The notes below the pieces were generated by a model. The model worked only from the letters and a program-made list of their open reading frames with translations, was not told the DNA's origin and did not search any database. Below are positions 7,807 through 15,088 of a stretch of DNA of 36,570 nt, in pieces. The stretch is from positions 1 to 36,570 of the forward strand of contig VBFG01000005.1 of the NCBI GenBank assembly GCA_005882635.1, given 5' to 3'. This DNA comes from Chloroflexota bacterium (lineage in GTDB: Bacteria > Chloroflexota > Limnocylindria > Limnocylindrales > CSP1-4). The translations under genes were made by a program, and so were the position numbers. Numbering within the stretch: position 1 is the first letter of the stretch; every line of letters starts with the position of its first letter.

Positions 7807-8643
7807 TCATGACGCGTCGTCATCACTCGATGCGGGCCGGGAACGCTGCGGCTCCGCGGATTCGCCGCCTTCGTCCCAGCCGGCGTTGGAGAACGTGGGG
7901 ATGAATCGGTACCCAACGCCGGGGACGGTTGCGATGAAACGCGGGCGTCGATAGTCGTTCTGGAGCTTGATCCGCAGGCTTCGAATGTGGCGATCGACGA
8001 TGTTGCTCTCTGCGACGAAGTCCGTCCCCCAGATCGCGTCCAGGATCTCGTCTCTCGTGAGGACGCGTCCGCTCCGACTGGCGAGGAGGTACAGAAGGCT
8101 CTGCTCGATCCCGCTCAGGTGGACGACCGACGTTCCGGCTCGGACCTGACGGTTGACGATATCGATCTCGATCTCGCCGATCGTGATCGTCGGGACGATC
8201 GGCCGATCCGTCCCTGATGCCCGCCGGGCCAGCACCATGCATCGGGCGAGGAGCTCCTCTGGCGAAAACGGCACCGTGAGGATGTCGTCGACCCCGAGGT
8301 CGAACGCCTTGAGCTTCGTCTGGAGATCGCCCCGCCTGGTCAGGCCGAGCACGGGCATCACCGTGCCGGCGAGGGCATTCGCATCGTCGAGATGCTCCAG
8401 CAGTGGGGTGCTGCCGTCGTGGTCCATGTCGACGACGCCGATATGCGGGCGCCATTGATCCAGGATCGCCTCGGCTTCGGCCAGGTCACGGGCAGCCCTG
8501 ACGACGAACAGTCCGTGATTCAATGTCAACTCGATCAGATCGACGAGCAACGCTCGATCATGAAGCACGAGAGCCCGACGCGGACTCCCACCCGGTGCTT
8601 CCACGTGAATCCGTGATCGATGAGACCCCGCCGAGAGAGCCAC
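7807..8643 (-). CDS. OmpR/PhoB-type response regulator with degenerate receiver
   Basis: A 278-residue protein with an N-terminal receiver (about 22-143) and a C-terminal winged helix (about 150-255; HLSGIEQSLLYLLASRSGRVLTR, SNIVDRHIRSLRIKL, PGVGYRF). The phosphorylatable Asp72 is present (IGVVDMDHDG) and the switch Thr is kept (VLGLT). However, the acidic pair that binds Mg is HD (VLHDRAL) instead of DD, and the invariant Lys is Val (ILTVPFSPEE instead of TKPF). This points to a phosphorylation-independent regulator. It has no adjacent kinase. The start is GTG 8643 with no ribosome site but a TAGAAT box 6 nt upstream (see the promoter entry). The target genes are unknown. Confidence 0.88.
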   Translation of the reverse strand: MALSAGSHRSRIHVEAPGGSPRRALVLHDRALLVDLIELTLNHGLFVVRAARDLAEAEAILDQWRPHIGVVDMDHDGSTPLLEHLDDANALAGTVMPVLGLTRRGDLQTKLKAFDLGVDDILTVPFSPEELLARCMVLARRASGTDRPIVPTITIGEIEIDIVNRQVRAGTSVVHLSGIEQSLLYLLASRSGRVLTRDEILDAIWGTDFVAESNIVDRHIRSLRIKLQNDYRRPRFIATVPGVGYRFIPTFSNAGWDEGGESAEPQRSRPASSDDDAS

Positions 8644-8649
8644 GCCCCC

Positions 8650-8655
8650 ATTCTA
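8650..8655 (-). promoter_or_regulatory. -10 box for a leaderless transcript of the response regulator
   Basis: On the minus strand TAGAAT (8655-8650) is followed by exactly 6 nt and then the GTG start at 8643. A transcript starting about 7 nt after the box would begin at the start codon. No Shine-Dalgarno sequence is present and no good -35 is visible. Confidence 0.5.
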
Positions 8656-8844
8656 CGGTCGAAGTCGAGTAGGTCCGCCAGGGGAGGATCGGCCGCTCGG
8701 TCGGTTCGTCGAGGATGGCCGGGCCGACCGCTCGCTCCGACGCCGCGGACGCAGTCGCCGACGCCCTGGATCGTGGTTGGGGGTGCTGCTCGCCAGCCTC
8801 AGCGGTGAACTGACGAATCGTCCAAGGTCTCCCGGCGAAACTCA

Positions 8845-8873
8845 TTGAATGAGCCTCGGACGAGGCGTAGATT
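8845..8873 (+). promoter_or_regulatory. Promoter of the globin gene with a palindrome in its spacer
   Basis: TTGAAT (8845-8850) and TAGATT (8868-8873) are separated by exactly 17 nt. The spacer holds a perfect inverted repeat, GCCTCG-GA-CGAGGC (8853-8866), which would lie under RNA polymerase and is a candidate operator. A further small stem, GGACA-AGC-TGTCC (8881-8893), falls in the leader before the ribosome site. Nothing else is recognisable in the rest of the 273-bp gap from 8644 to 8916. Confidence 0.6.
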
Positions 8874-8916
8874 CGACCGCGGACAAGCTGTCCGGCCGCT
8901 CAGGAGGGAGGGTGCC

Positions 8917-9345
8917 ATGGAGCCCCGATCCTTGTACGACAGGCTCGGAGGCAAGGGGGCCATCAACGCGGTCATCGACGATTTCGTCGCCCGCGCGGCA
9001 GCCGATGGTCGCATCAACGCCAAGTTCGCCAGAACCGACGTGCCACGGCTCAAGGCGATGCTCGTCGAGCAGGTCTCGATGGCGACCGGCGGCCCCGTCA
9101 CGTACACCGGCCGCGGCATGCGCGAGACCCACGACGGCATGGGCGTGACCGCCGGCGAGTTCGATGCCCTGGTCGGCGACCTCGTCGCGACGTTGAACCG
9201 GTTCTCCGTGCCGGCGGCGGAGCAGCAGGAGCTGCTGGGCATCCTCGGGCCGCTCCGCGGCGACATCGTCGAGGTCGAGTCCCCGTCGACCGGGACCCCG
9301 CTGCCTGACACGTATCAGGCGGCCAAGCCGCTCGCGGCGGTCTGA
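8917..9345 (+). CDS. Group I truncated haemoglobin
   Basis: A 142-residue 2-on-2 globin that binds haem and probably O2 or NO. It shows LYDRLGGKGAINAVIDDF (A-B helices), Phe37 at the CD1 region, ATGGPVTYTGRGMRETHDGMG with proximal His72, and EFDALVGDLVATL (G helix). The position usually held by Tyr B10 is Val24 (DDFVARAAAD). This changes the distal pocket and argues against the standard NO-dioxygenase hydrogen-bond network, though a sub-family with FV here exists. The ATG at 8917 has AGGAGGGAGGG upstream; an in-frame start at 8845 would lie on the promoter. The stop is shared with the CTG start of the next gene. Confidence 0.9.
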   Translation: MEPRSLYDRLGGKGAINAVIDDFVARAAADGRINAKFARTDVPRLKAMLVEQVSMATGGPVTYTGRGMRETHDGMGVTAGEFDALVGDLVATLNRFSVPAAEQQELLGILGPLRGDIVEVESPSTGTPLPDTYQAAKPLAAV

Positions 9346-10037
9346 CTCCCGCCACGGGCGACGCCGACCAGCGACCTGAGCCGGCGACGCGCCTCACCTC
9401 GACCGCCCGGGTCGAGGCGTTCAGCGACGGCGTGATGGCGATCGCCATCACGCTGCTCGTCCTCGACCTCAAGGTTCCAGACGCCGTCCAGGTTCCCGAC
9501 GGCGACCTCCTCGGTGCCCTCGCCGCCCGCTGGCCGTCGTACCTCGCCTACCTCGCTGCGTTCCTGACGATCGGGATCATCTGGCTGAACCACCGCGCCT
9601 TCGTGGACCGGATCCGCCGGTTCGACGGCCCACTCCACTGGTTCAACCTCCTGCTCCTCCTCGGCGTCGCGACCCTGCCCTTCCCGACGTCGCTGCTCGC
9701 CGCGTACCTCGCCGACGGAGGACCCGCCGCGTCGACGGCCGCGGTCATCTACGGGCTGTTGTCGGTCGCGACCGCGCTGCCCTGGCTGTTGATGTGGCGA
9801 CATCTCGTCCGCCATCCGGAGCTGCTCGAGCCACCGCTCGACATCTCCTACGCCCGTCGCGAGCTTCGTCGTGCTTCGATTGGGCCGGCGGTCTACGCGT
9901 TCGCCGTCCCAGTCGCCTTCGTGGCTCCGTTCGTCGGCCTGATCTTCTACATCGCGATCGCGGTCCTGTACGCGGTCACGAACCAGGGATCGGTCGCGGA
10001 TCCGATCGCGCCGGCCGCATCGACGAACGTCGGCTAG
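9342..10037 (+). CDS. TMEM175-family potassium-channel-like membrane protein, apparent CTG start
   Basis: A 231-residue polytopic protein of the bacterial TMEM175 (DUF1211) family, which form K+ channels. The defining first-helix motif R-x3-FSD is intact as RVEAFSDGVMAIAITLLVLDL. Later segments include FLTIGIIWLNHRAFVDRI and about five more hydrophobic helices. The only ATG/GTG/TTG starts (GTG 9432, ATG 9435) fall after FSD and would delete the motif. The frame upstream is closed by a stop at 9306, leaving CTG 9342 as the plausible start. It sits in CTGA, overlapping the globin stop exactly as ATGA junctions do here. Start inferred; family confident. Confidence 0.82.
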   Translation: MTPATGDADQRPEPATRLTSTARVEAFSDGVMAIAITLLVLDLKVPDAVQVPDGDLLGALAARWPSYLAYLAAFLTIGIIWLNHRAFVDRIRRFDGPLHWFNLLLLLGVATLPFPTSLLAAYLADGGPAASTAAVIYGLLSVATALPWLLMWRHLVRHPELLEPPLDISYARRELRRASIGPAVYAFAVPVAFVAPFVGLIFYIAIAVLYAVTNQGSVADPIAPAASTNVG

Positions 10038-10093
10038 GCTGGATCGACCGCTGTCCGTCGCGGCGCGTTGCCCGTCCGCCCTGGAGAGACCGA

Positions 10094-10480
10094 ATGCCGA
10101 ACCTCGTCGACCTCGCCGACATGACGCCGATCCAGGTCTGGGACAGCGTCGTCGTCCGCCGCGTCCAGGGCGAGAAGCTCACCCTCGCGATCGTCGAGCT
10201 CGCGCCGAACGCCATCGTCCCCGAGCATCGCCACGCGAACGAGCAGTGCGGCCTCGTCATCGAGGGCGAGGTCCGGTTCAGGATCGGCGACGAGGAACGA
10301 CTCCTCGGCCCCGGCGGGACGTGGCGGATCCTCGGCGATACGCCTCATCAGGTCGTCACCGGACCCGAGGGTGCCGTCGTCATCGACGTGTTCGCCCCGG
10401 CCCGGGCGGATTGGGATGACCGACCGACGGTCGGGACGGCCGACGAACCGGCGGAGCTGGTCTGGCCCCGCGCCCGCTAG
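10094..10480 (+). CDS. Small cupin-domain protein
   Basis: A 128-residue single-domain cupin. Motif 1 is PEHRHANEQCGLVIEGEVRFRIG, with the His-x-His...Glu metal-ligand arrangement. Motif 2 is GTWRILGDTPHQVVTGPEGAVVIDVFAP with the last His. Such proteins may be metal-dependent enzymes or small-molecule sensors; no substrate can be assigned. The ATG at 10094 has GGAGAG upstream, and a TAGGCT box near 10035 could serve as -10. It is separated from the channel gene by 56 bp and has no clear functional partner. Confidence 0.82.
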   Translation: MPNLVDLADMTPIQVWDSVVVRRVQGEKLTLAIVELAPNAIVPEHRHANEQCGLVIEGEVRFRIGDEERLLGPGGTWRILGDTPHQVVTGPEGAVVIDVFAPARADWDDRPTVGTADEPAELVWPRAR

Positions 10481-10563
10481 GACCGGTGCGCCGGGGCAAC
10501 ACCGGCGCGACGCCATCGGGAGCCAGCGGGAACCCCGGCCGTGCGATGATCGTCGCGCGGCCC

Positions 10564-11295
10564 ATGAAGACCGTCGTTCTCCGCATCCTCGTCGCGTCGT
10601 CCGTCGCCGTCTCGATGGCCGCCTGCTCGGGTGCGGCCGCGCCAAGCGCAAGCCAGGCGGCCGCCAGCCCGCCAACCGCCGTGGACAGCCCGGCGGCGGC
10701 CGCGGCCCGCGTCCTTGCCGCCGATACCCGGTTCGCCGGGCTGAGGCCGCGGGACCCCAATGTCATCGGCCAGTGCTGCTTCTATCAGGTCGAACCCGCG
10801 GCATCCGGATATGCGGTCACGATCGAGGTCGGCTGGGGTGACTGCCCGTCCGGATGCATCGACAGGCATCGGTGGGTGTTCGACGTGAGCCCGGGTGGCG
10901 ACGTCACCCTCCGGGCCGAGAGCGGGCCAGCCGTGCCGGCCGGCGTCCCTGGTGGCGGTGGGTCTTCGGCCGGCGGCGGCGTCCCGAGCGGTGTCGGCGT
11001 CGCTGGCGTCGCCACCGCTGGTCCGACCTGTCCGGTCGTCAGCGACAACGACCCGTCCTGCGCGGAGCGGCCGGTCGCCGGCGCGATGGTCCACATCGTG
11101 GCGGCCGACGGGACGGAGGTCGCCACGCTCACGACCGATGCGCAGGGCCGGTTCTCGGCTGACCTCGAGCCCGGTGCCTACCAGGTGGTCGCCGACGACG
11201 CCGCGGGGCTGATGCATCGGCCGGATCCGGTCACGATCACCGTCACGAACGGCGTCGTCACGGTTCAGCTGTCGTACGACACCGGGATCCGCTGA
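10564..11295 (+). CDS. Secreted lipoprotein with carboxypeptidase-regulatory-like domain
   Basis: A 243-residue predicted lipoprotein: signal MKTVVLRILVASSVAVSM, lipobox MAAC, then an Ala/Ser/Pro tether. Residues about 50-125 hold a Cys-containing domain (VIGQCCFYQVEP, GWGDCPSGCIDRHRWVFDV). A Gly-rich linker follows (about 129-155), then a beta-sandwich like carboxypeptidase-regulatory or Cna-B domains (PVAGAMVHIVAADGTEVATL, DAQGRFSADLEPGAYQVVA). The function is unknown; cell-surface binding is likely. The start is uncertain: ATG 10564 gives a canonical signal but has no strong ribosome site, and ATG 10546 would add six residues. It converges on the Tad cluster. Confidence 0.72.
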   Translation: MKTVVLRILVASSVAVSMAACSGAAAPSASQAAASPPTAVDSPAAAAARVLAADTRFAGLRPRDPNVIGQCCFYQVEPAASGYAVTIEVGWGDCPSGCIDRHRWVFDVSPGGDVTLRAESGPAVPAGVPGGGGSSAGGGVPSGVGVAGVATAGPTCPVVSDNDPSCAERPVAGAMVHIVAADGTEVATLTTDAQGRFSADLEPGAYQVVADDAAGLMHRPDPVTITVTNGVVTVQLSYDTGIR

Positions 11296-11321
11296 GAGCG
11301 TCGCGCGCCACCGCGAATCAG

Positions 11322-11351
11322 AAGGCCGCCGCCCTTTCGGGCGGCGGCCTT
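11322..11351. terminator. Strong bidirectional hairpin between lipoprotein and tadG
   Basis: A perfect 13-bp stem, AAGGCCGCCGCCC (11322-11334) with GGGCGGCGGCCTT (11339-11351), and a TTTC loop. It lies between two convergent genes. The AA...TT ends give a short T-stretch in either direction, so it can serve both. Confidence 0.8.
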
Positions 11352-11384
11352 CCGCTGAGTCGCTACAGAACCAGCCGGCCTCGG

Positions 11385-12329
11385 CTAGTTGATCAGCTTG
11401 ACGCTGTAGTTCCCGAATTGGCCGCCCGCCGGGGCGGTGTCCACGATCAGGAAGTTGTTCGCGTTGATTGGCGAGACGAAGTAGCCGCTGATGGACTTGG
11501 TCGAACCGCCACTCGAACCGGTGACATGGAACATCGCCCAGCCGACCATGAGGCCGTTGTCGTCGACGATCGGGACCGGGAACTCGCCACCGATGCCGTA
11601 CAGGGCCAGATCCGAGTACAGGGTCGTATGCGACCCCGCGTTGAGCGGTGAGATCTTGTCGTTCAACGTCGTCTCGGTCGACAGTCCGCCGTTGATGATG
11701 AGGTCGTCGACCACGTTCGAGTCGGCGTTGCACTGGTCGCAGTACATCGTCCAGTTGAATGTCGTCGAGGTCTGCGGGACGTCCTGCGAGCCGACGGGTG
11801 GCTCGGTGTACGTGGCCTCGTGACCGACTCCGGCGCCGTTCGCATCGAACGCCTCTTGGTTGAAGATGATCGGCATCGCCCCCGTGACCGCGTTCGGCCA
11901 GCCAGCCTTCGTGGTCGCGGTCGTCGCGACCTGCCAGGTGGACATCCCGAGAAGCCCAGCGAAATTGTTCTGATGCGGGGCATTGATCGTCACCTGGAAT
12001 GTCCGTCCGGCGCCACCCGCAGCATTCGTTTGCACGGTCAGCGACACACCGCCCGTTCCATCGGTGTAGCCATTGGACGCAGCCGTGCTCACGGCGGCGG
12101 CCTGGGCGCCTGGGACCCCGCCTCCCATGCCGTAGGCATAGGCGGCCGCCATCGCCGCGCTGTCGGCGACGTTCTGCATGTCTCGGCGCTGGACGAATGT
12201 GGAGCCGCCGTCAAGGACGAGCCCCGTCATCGCCACGATGGCGGTCAAAGCAAGAGCGAAGATGACGAGGACCTGGCCGCCATTACGGCGCTCGTCCAGA
12301 TCGCTTCGGCGCATGGCGGCGTACCTCAT
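11385..12329 (-). CDS. TadG-like Flp pseudopilin (module 2)
   Basis: A 314-residue protein with the TadE/G-like N-terminal segment: NGGQVLVIFALALTAIVAMTGLVLDGGSTFVQRRDMQNVADSAAMAAA. This has the Gly before a hydrophobic helix typical of pseudopilins but lacks the Glu at +5 found in TadE. The remainder is a secreted, Thr/Gly/Asn-rich beta-type domain with one Cys pair (YCDQC). The ATG at 12329 overlaps the TadE stop as ATGA; ATG 12314 is an alternative. It is the last gene of the second module and ends before the 11322-11351 hairpin. It is expected to be surface-exposed or in the cell envelope. Confidence 0.82.
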   Translation of the reverse strand: MRYAAMRRSDLDERRNGGQVLVIFALALTAIVAMTGLVLDGGSTFVQRRDMQNVADSAAMAAAYAYGMGGGVPGAQAAAVSTAASNGYTDGTGGVSLTVQTNAAGGAGRTFQVTINAPHQNNFAGLLGMSTWQVATTATTKAGWPNAVTGAMPIIFNQEAFDANGAGVGHEATYTEPPVGSQDVPQTSTTFNWTMYCDQCNADSNVVDDLIINGGLSTETTLNDKISPLNAGSHTTLYSDLALYGIGGEFPVPIVDDNGLMVGWAMFHVTGSSGGSTKSISGYFVSPINANNFLIVDTAPAGGQFGNYSVKLIN

Positions 12330-12805
12330 GGAACTTGAACGTGGGCCGTCGACTGGAGTGTCGACGGTGCGACCATCGAGAGAACTGGCGTGAGCACACT
12401 GAACGGAACGGTCACGGTGACCCGGACATACAACGCGCCTCCGCTGGTGGCCGAGCAGTCCTGGGTCCCGGTCACGACGACGTCGCTGACGGTCGTGCAG
12501 GCGAAGGTCACGGAGCTTGCCGCATCTCCGAGCCCGGGGACGAGACCCTTCTGCGTGCCGATCACCGCCAGGGTCTCCGGGCTGTTGCCAAGCGTGCAGC
12601 TCGACGTATTGCATGGATGGACGGCGGTGGCACGGGCGATCTCTCGAGCGGCTTCGGAGACGCCGTTGTTCATGTAGATCCCGCGGCCCAGGTCGAAGAT
12701 CGCGAGCAGGATCAGGACGAACGGGATCAACGCGAGGGAAAACTCGACCAGCGCCTGACCGCAGCGTTCCCTGTGATGACCCCTGGATCGGCGGAATATG
12801 GTCAT
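12326..12805 (-). CDS. TadE-like pseudopilin (module 2)
   Basis: A 159-residue TadE family protein. It has a short basic leader, then CGQALVEFSLALIPFVLILL with a Gly cleavage position followed by Glu at +5, and the usual FDLGRGIYMNNGVSEAAREIARA amphipathic stretch. The C-terminal domain has two Cys pairs (CNTSSC; ACTTV with QDCSA). It is presumably processed by a prepilin peptidase and incorporated as a minor Flp pilin. Only 1 nt separates its ATG from the TadE-PKD stop, and its own stop overlaps tadG, so the three genes are coupled. Confidence 0.87.
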   Translation of the reverse strand: MTIFRRSRGHHRERCGQALVEFSLALIPFVLILLAIFDLGRGIYMNNGVSEAAREIARATAVHPCNTSSCTLGNSPETLAVIGTQKGLVPGLGDAASSVTFACTTVSDVVVTGTQDCSATSGGALYVRVTVTVPFSVLTPVLSMVAPSTLQSTAHVQVP

Positions 12806-12806
12806 C

Positions 12807-13682
12807 TCACTTCACCTGGATCTGCTGGCCGCCGCTCGTCGTCGACCCGCGCGCGTTCGTGACCTTCAGGGTGACCGTGTAGAAACCCGACTTATCCGGG
12901 TTCTTTGCGACGTAGGTGTGGGGCCCAGGGACCTGGCCTAGCGTGGTCGTGCCATCGCCCCAGGTCCACAGCCAGCTCGTGATGCCGCAGCTCATGGACG
13001 TCGACGTGTCGGTCACGTAGACCGTGACCGGCGACTGGTGGTTGGCCGGGCTCGACGTCTGCGTGAAGCCCGCGCTCGGATAGTCGCAGGTGATCGAACT
13101 TGGCGACGGGCTTGCGGATGGACTGGCCGACGAGCTCGGGCTGGGCGAGGGCGAGGGCGAGGCCGACGGCGCCGGTGTGCTCGCACCCGTCACCGGCAAC
13201 GTCTCGCGATTTGCGGTCGCCGATCCGAAGAACGTGACGTTCTGGTTCCCGCCGAAGAAGACGGCCATCAGGGGCGTCAACAGGCGGAAGTGTCCGGTGA
13301 CCCGCACCGTGACGGTATTGCCGATGCCCGTCGAGCAATCGACCGGGTTGCAGCTGACGCTGACGTCCGTCGGGGCCACCGACACCCCGCCGCTCGACTC
13401 CAGCGTGATGCGGCAGTAGATCACGTTGGTCTTGCCATCGGCCGGACAGGGCTTGGTCGAGTCGAAGTCCGCCGGTGTCACTGCCGCCTGGAAGACGCCC
13501 TCGCGAGCCGCGTTCTGGACGGCGACCTGCGCGGCGGCGATCCGGCCAAGGTCGAGAACTGCCGCGAAGAACAGCATGAAGACCGGCAGGATGAGCGCGA
13601 GCTCGACGAGGCTCTGGCCGCGCGTCCGTGTCCGGAAGTGGCGGCGGAGCGCGGCGCCCGGGCTGCGCAGGATCGAGAGCAT
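12807..13682 (-). CDS. TadE-like pseudopilin with Ser/Pro linker and PKD domain (module 2)
   Basis: A 291-residue protein. Residues 1-22 form a basic leader ending in Gly22. RGQSLVELALILPVFMLFFAAVLDLGRIAA gives the TadE segment with Glu27 (+5). Residues 60-165 form the TadE body, followed by a Ser/Pro/Ala low-complexity linker (167-196). The last part, 203-291, is a PKD-like beta-sandwich (SAGFTQTSSP, WLWTWGDGTTTLGQ, PHTYVAKNP, FYTVTLKVTNARG). PKD domains are usually extracellular adhesion or protein-interaction modules, so this may be a pilus-tip or surface display subunit. ATG 13682 has GGGG upstream. It is the first gene of the second module. Confidence 0.85.
   Translation of the reverse strand: MLSILRSPGAALRRHFRTRTRGQSLVELALILPVFMLFFAAVLDLGRIAAAQVAVQNAAREGVFQAAVTPADFDSTKPCPADGKTNVIYCRITLESSGGVSVAPTDVSVSCNPVDCSTGIGNTVTVRVTGHFRLLTPLMAVFFGGNQNVTFFGSATANRETLPVTGASTPAPSASPSPSPSPSSSASPSASPSPSSITCDYPSAGFTQTSSPANHQSPVTVYVTDTSTSMSCGITSWLWTWGDGTTTLGQVPGPHTYVAKNPDKSGFYTVTLKVTNARGSTTSGGQQIQVK
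13143..13160. repeat. Three tandem GGGCGA hexamers in the linker of the TadE-PKD gene
   Basis: GGGCGA is repeated perfectly three times and a fourth imperfect copy follows. On the coding (minus) strand it encodes Ser-Pro pairs of the linker between TadE and PKD. Because the unit is 6 nt, slippage would change linker length without a frameshift. Confidence 0.7.
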
Positions 13683-13878
13683 TCGGAACCCCAGTGCGGT
13701 TGGAGGTCACCGGGAAGGTTCGGTGGCTGTCCTTTCACGATCCCTTGAATTGGTGCGCGGCTGCATAGCCCGAGCGGTCCGCTGAGGACGGCCGATGGTC
13801 CTGTGCGATGGAGCACCGCAGGGAGAATCGAAGAGCCGCGCCATTGCTGGCGCGGCTCTCGGACCCCAAGCCCGCGGG
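13683..13878 (-). terminator. Gap between the two Tad modules with a terminator-like hairpin
   Basis: The 196-bp gap holds a perfect 11-bp stem, AGAGCCGCGCC (13832-13842) with GGCGCGGCTCT (13849-13859), and a 6-nt loop 20 nt after the tadG stop. On the minus strand it is followed by a pyrimidine-rich stretch (TTCGATTCTCC). It could end or attenuate the first-module transcript. The remaining ~150 bp has no clear promoter for the second module; the nearest -10-like sequence is TATGCA near 13766. Confidence 0.65.
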
Positions 13879-15069
13879 CTATCTGATGAGCTGGATACCG
13901 ATCGGCGTCTGCCCCGGGATGATGACGCCGCCAGGGACGATCGGGCCCGAGGTCACGTAGTTGACGAACCAGCCCTTCAGGCAGCCGAGGAAGCCGGTCC
14001 CCGTCGTCACGGGAACGAGCGGCGTGCCGGGCGGGGCAGCGCACTGATCGACGTTGCTTCCCTGAACCAGCACCTGATCCATGTAGAACACGGCGAGCGT
14101 GTTGACGTAGTACCAGGTGTTGCTGCCGTTCACGCCGGGATCCGTGCAGACGCCCGAAGGGCCCGGGTCCTGCCGGCAGGCCTGGTTGTGGAGCGGGATC
14201 AGGACCGGCTTGTGGATGTATGCCATGAGCTCGTTCTCGACACCGTTCGGGTTACCCGTCTGGGCCTGGAACCAGTCGGGGAGGTCCAAGGTGACGTTCA
14301 GCGGCCCGGTGATCTCCTGTGCGAGGTTCATCCCCGCCATGAGATCCAGCCAACCGAACGTTCCGGTCGACGTACCGGATCCGCGACAGAGCGGCAGAAT
14401 CGCGAGCTTCGAGGTATCTCCCGTGGGATTGCTCGCGCTCGGGAGGGATTCGAGGCCGACGAGCGGCCAGTAGTCCTCACCGCCGTGTCCGGGAGGCGGG
14501 GCCCCGACCCAGGTTCCGGTCAGCAGGTTTCCCGAGTCGTCGCACTCGAATGTCTTGACGGGGAAGGTGACCGGCAGGATGGCGCAGCCGTCCTCCTCGG
14601 CGACGCACTGCCCGCTCAGGGCGCCGGCGACAACGGTCGCGTCGGCCGTCGCATTGAGCTGGTTGATCCCGAGGACCCTTGAGAAGCTCGTGTCGACGGA
14701 GCGGTTGCCCGTCACGTGAACGCCGCGCGCGTTCGTCGGGATCGAGCCGGTCGCGGTCACGGGCTGACCGATGGGCTGACCGAGATCGTCCGTGTATTCC
14801 GCGGTGAGGAGCGTCAGGCCATTCGCCGCCGCGACGGCATCGACCGCGCCCTTGACGTCGCTGCCCGTCCGCGCCAGTCCGCTCAAGCTCTGGGCGACGA
14901 CGACGGTTCCGGCCGTCGCGGTCCCGTCCGAGCCGTTCTGCGCGATCCGTTGCTGGGCGAAGACGGTGCCCCCATCGATCACCAACCCGACCATGGCGAC
15001 AACCGCAACCAGGGCCAGCGCGACGATGACGATGACCTGGCCGTGCGGACGTTCACGATGCCTTCGCAC
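13879..15069 (-). CDS. TadG-like Flp pseudopilin (module 1)
   Basis: A 396-residue paralogue of the 11385-12329 product. The N-terminal HGQVIVIVALALVAVVAMVGLVIDGGTVFAQQRIAQN is the TadG-type helix and again lacks Glu at +5. The large secreted domain has several Cys pairs (GQCVAEEDGCAIL, ACRQDPGPSGVC, VDQCAAP, LGCLKG) and an aromatic-rich C-terminus (GWFVNYVTSGP) that parallels SGYFVSPI in the second copy. The GTG start at 15069 has AAAGGGA about 7 nt upstream and lies 19 nt after the TadE stop. Probably surface exposed. The function beyond the Flp family is unknown. Confidence 0.82.
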   Translation of the reverse strand: MRRHRERPHGQVIVIVALALVAVVAMVGLVIDGGTVFAQQRIAQNGSDGTATAGTVVVAQSLSGLARTGSDVKGAVDAVAAANGLTLLTAEYTDDLGQPIGQPVTATGSIPTNARGVHVTGNRSVDTSFSRVLGINQLNATADATVVAGALSGQCVAEEDGCAILPVTFPVKTFECDDSGNLLTGTWVGAPPPGHGGEDYWPLVGLESLPSASNPTGDTSKLAILPLCRGSGTSTGTFGWLDLMAGMNLAQEITGPLNVTLDLPDWFQAQTGNPNGVENELMAYIHKPVLIPLHNQACRQDPGPSGVCTDPGVNGSNTWYYVNTLAVFYMDQVLVQGSNVDQCAAPPGTPLVPVTTGTGFLGCLKGWFVNYVTSGPIVPGGVIIPGQTPIGIQLIR

Positions 15070-15088
15070 TTTCAGTCCCTTTCCGAGA

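Noticed and set aside
13100-13190. Repetitive stretch considered as a CRISPR or minisatellite array
   Set aside because: The repeats are 6-nt units coding for a Ser/Pro linker inside an intact gene, with no spacers.
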